Source: Vitreoscilla sp.
GTDB lineage: Bacteria > Pseudomonadota > Gammaproteobacteria > Burkholderiales > Neisseriaceae
Direction: 5' to 3'
DNA length: 64,000 bases
Assembly (NCBI GenBank): GCA_030150505.1
Contig: JASLFS010000008.1
Coordinates: 1-64,000, forward strand
Both the position numbers and the translations under genes were made by a program. Of this stretch, positions 62,614-64,000 are shown piece after piece (within the stretch, counting starts at the first letter, position 1; each line of letters opens with the position of its first letter). The notes beneath the pieces were generated by a model that saw nothing but the letters and a program-made list of their open reading frames with translations, was not told the DNA's origin and made no database searches.

Positions 62614-63584
62614 TATACAATTCCTGCTTGCAGTAAATCATGCATATTAATTGCACCTAATAATTGCTGCTGCTCATCAACAACTAATAACCCGCTAACT
62701 CGAGTTTCTTGCATAAGTCGCAATGCTTCGCTTGCCAGTTTATCGTGCTGAATTGTTTTAGGTGTTTTCCCCATCACATCAGCCATCGTTGTTTCTTGCA
62801 CATCAAATGGTTGTTGAAATAGTCGACGTAAATCACCATCTGTAAAAACACCAATCGCTTGTTGATTCTCATCAACAATCGCTGTCATTCCCAGACCTTT
62901 TTCACTCATTTCAATAATGGCATCTTTTAAAGCTGTACTGGTTAAAACTTTGGGTAATCTATCATCCGTATGCATTAAATCGCTCACCCGAACCAATAAA
63001 TTCTTGCCTAAACTTCCTGCTGGATGACTTAATGCAAAATCATTAGCCGTAAATGCTCGAGCTTGAATCAAAACAACAGCCAAAGCATCACCTAAGGCCA
63101 ATGCAGCTGTTGTACTACTCGTTGGCGCCAAGCCCAAAGGACAAGCTTCTTTATCAACACCTGCATCCAGATGAATATCAGCTTCTTGAGCCAAAGTTGA
63201 CTGTGCTCGTCCTGTTATGGCGATTAATTTCATGCCTTTTCTTTTGAGTGCAGGCAATAAGTTCAATACTTCGTCACTTTGTCCAGAATGAGATAAAGCA
63301 ATAACCACATCTTGTGGCAAAATCATGCCTAAATCTCCGTGCGCAGCTTCTGCGGGATGAACAAAATAAGCAGGCGTTCCTGTAGAGGCTAATGTGGCTG
63401 CAATTTTTCTCGCAATATGCCCTGATTTACCCATTCCAGTCACAATCACGCGACCTGAGCTTTGCAAAATTAGTTCAATTGCATCTTCAAATGATTGATT
63501 TAATTTATGGCTAATCTGCAAGATTGCATCAGATTCAAGTTTTAATACTTCTTGTGCTTGTTGTATGTAAGGATAGTGAGCCAT
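62613..63584 (-). CDS. kdsD: Arabinose-5-phosphate isomerase KdsD (KpsF/GutQ)
   Basis: A 323-residue enzyme converting ribulose-5-phosphate to arabinose-5-phosphate for KDO. The SIS domain (about 30-180) has VIVTGMGKSGHIARKIA, HPAEAAHGDLGMI and ALSHSGQSDEVLNLL. Two CBS domains (about 205-323) follow. First gene of the kdsD-kdsC-lptC-lptA-lptB-rpoN-hpf run. Confidence 0.96.
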   Translation of the reverse strand: MAHYPYIQQAQEVLKLESDAILQISHKLNQSFEDAIELILQSSGRVIVTGMGKSGHIARKIAATLASTGTPAYFVHPAEAAHGDLGMILPQDVVIALSHSGQSDEVLNLLPALKRKGMKLIAITGRAQSTLAQEADIHLDAGVDKEACPLGLAPTSSTTAALALGDALAVVLIQARAFTANDFALSHPAGSLGKNLLVRVSDLMHTDDRLPKVLTSTALKDAIIEMSEKGLGMTAIVDENQQAIGVFTDGDLRRLFQQPFDVQETTMADVMGKTPKTIQHDKLASEALRLMQETRVSGLLVVDEQQQLLGAINMHDLLQAGIV

Positions 63585-63942
63585 CTTAAAGCTAATCTCT
63601 TTTAAATATAAAAATTCTATAACCCTGCATTATAATAGAACTATTCATTATTCTGTGACATTTATCTTACATAATATTACTTGCTGTATCTTTACTAATA
63701 AAAACAGCCATTAACATTTACTATTGTAATAATAAAAATCTATTTTAACTAGACTGTACGCAATAAAATTAAAAATAACATCATCATAAATTAAATCGTC
63801 AATAGTGATTAAAAACTTGACCAAATAAGGTACAAATCAAAGAAAATCCTTTTTTTAGTCATTTAACTCCAAACCTGTATGTTCAGGCAGCCTCTTTTCC
63901 GTTATATTTTATTTATTAATATATTCACAGCAATCGATCACC
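63585..63942. other. Divergent intergenic region with a DUS
   Basis: About 358 bp of AT-rich sequence with no supported gene. On the minus strand TATAAT (63629-63634) is a possible -10 for kdsD, but its -35 is weak. A DUS lies at 63882-63893, about 50 bp before the start codon at 63943. Confidence 0.5.
63882..63893 (-). repeat. DNA uptake sequence near the window end
   Basis: Exact minus-strand AGGCTGCCTGAA upstream of the partial gene at 63943. The AT extension seen in other copies is absent here (plus-strand flank CTCTTTT). Confidence 0.75.
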
Positions 63943-64000
63943 ATGGATCACTCTTTAGGCTCCGTTGTACTGGTACTTCTTGTCGCCGTACTGACCGTTA
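63943..64000 (+). CDS. Start of a membrane protein gene (partial)
   Basis: Nineteen codons are visible: Met-Asp-His-Ser, then a strongly hydrophobic run GSVVLVLLVAVLTV that looks like a first transmembrane helix. In relatives a KefB-type cation:proton antiporter often sits divergent to kdsD, and the sequence would suit that family, but too little is present to be sure. It runs off the right edge. Confidence 0.5.
   Translation, partial: MDHSLGSVVLVLLVAVLTV

Noticed and set aside
1..64000. CRISPR array, prophage or insertion sequence
   Set aside because: No regularly spaced repeats, cas, transposase, integrase or phage structural genes are visible anywhere in the window.

Overview
The window is about 64 kb of AT-rich, gene-dense chromosome from a member of the Neisseriaceae (Betaproteobacteria). 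The evidence is the gene content and order: purF-cvpA-SPOR-folC, ribF-ileS-lspA-ispH, hemCDXY, kdsD-kdsC-lptCAB-rpoN-hpf, an RmpM-type OmpA protein, a CNP1-like protein and MFS(YajR-like)-ssb. A sparse 12-mer, AGGCTGCCTGAA (five exact copies and one near copy), matches the DNA-uptake-sequence dialect described for Simonsiella-type Neisseriaceae. I cannot fix the genus from sequence alone; an animal-associated relative of Simonsiella, Snodgrassella or Kingella would fit. No prophage, insertion sequence, CRISPR array or plasmid/ICE gene is visible.

Layout. 1-160: promoter, boxB/boxA and start of the processing stem of an rRNA operon that runs leftward out of the window. 806-4760: amino-acid permease, hotdog thioesterase and a tandem pair of TraB/GumN proteins, one without the family's key motifs. 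4980-12684: clpB, an amine-dehydrogenase-like oxidoreductase, ssb, a YajR-like MFS carrier, a lytic transglycosylase, pyrC and tusA. 12843-14503: CNP1-like protein, TSUP exporter and SMR efflux protein in one rightward run. 14563-21036: metZ, then the leftward operon hypothetical-ygfX-like-folC-SPOR-cvpA-purF. 21210-29525: uup, an NlpC/P60 lipoprotein, ackA, rmpM, cysB, ACBP, dsbC and an alpha/beta hydrolase. 29689-33180: a DEDD exonuclease, tyrA and an M61 peptidase. 33545-38954: cbb3 cytochrome oxidase (ccoNOQP) with ccoG and ccoH. 39045-44402: maeB, an NRK-like kinase, a HIT protein, a Tat-lipoprotein LdcA and a second TSUP protein. 44500-48827: the leftward haem cluster hemC-hemD-hemX-hemY. 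49028-51017: GNAT acetyltransferase, grxB and a small OB-fold protein. 51498-51687: two identical tRNA-Phe genes. 51814-57135: ribF-ileS-lspA-ispH. 57562-58308: a solitary ABC permease. 58366-63584: KDO/LPS transport cluster with rpoN and hpf. 63943-64000: start of a rightward membrane-protein gene.

Function. The genes are mostly housekeeping for an envelope-rich Gram-negative cell: LPS assembly (kdsD, kdsC, lptA, lptB, lptC), lipoprotein maturation (lspA), murein turnover (SLT, NlpC, LdcA) and disulfide isomerisation (dsbC). A microaerobic respiratory module (cbb3 oxidase plus haem synthesis) and acetate/malate metabolism (ackA, maeB) sit beside them. An FNR-like palindrome about 300 bp before ccoN suggests oxygen control of the oxidase.

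I found no convincing undescribed multi-gene system. The best leads are the motif-less TraB/GumN paralogue beside an intact copy, a DUS-built terminator inside the lspA-ispH operon, predicted lipid anchors on DsbC and LdcA, an orphan amino-acid ABC permease, and a structured long leader on the rmpM mRNA.
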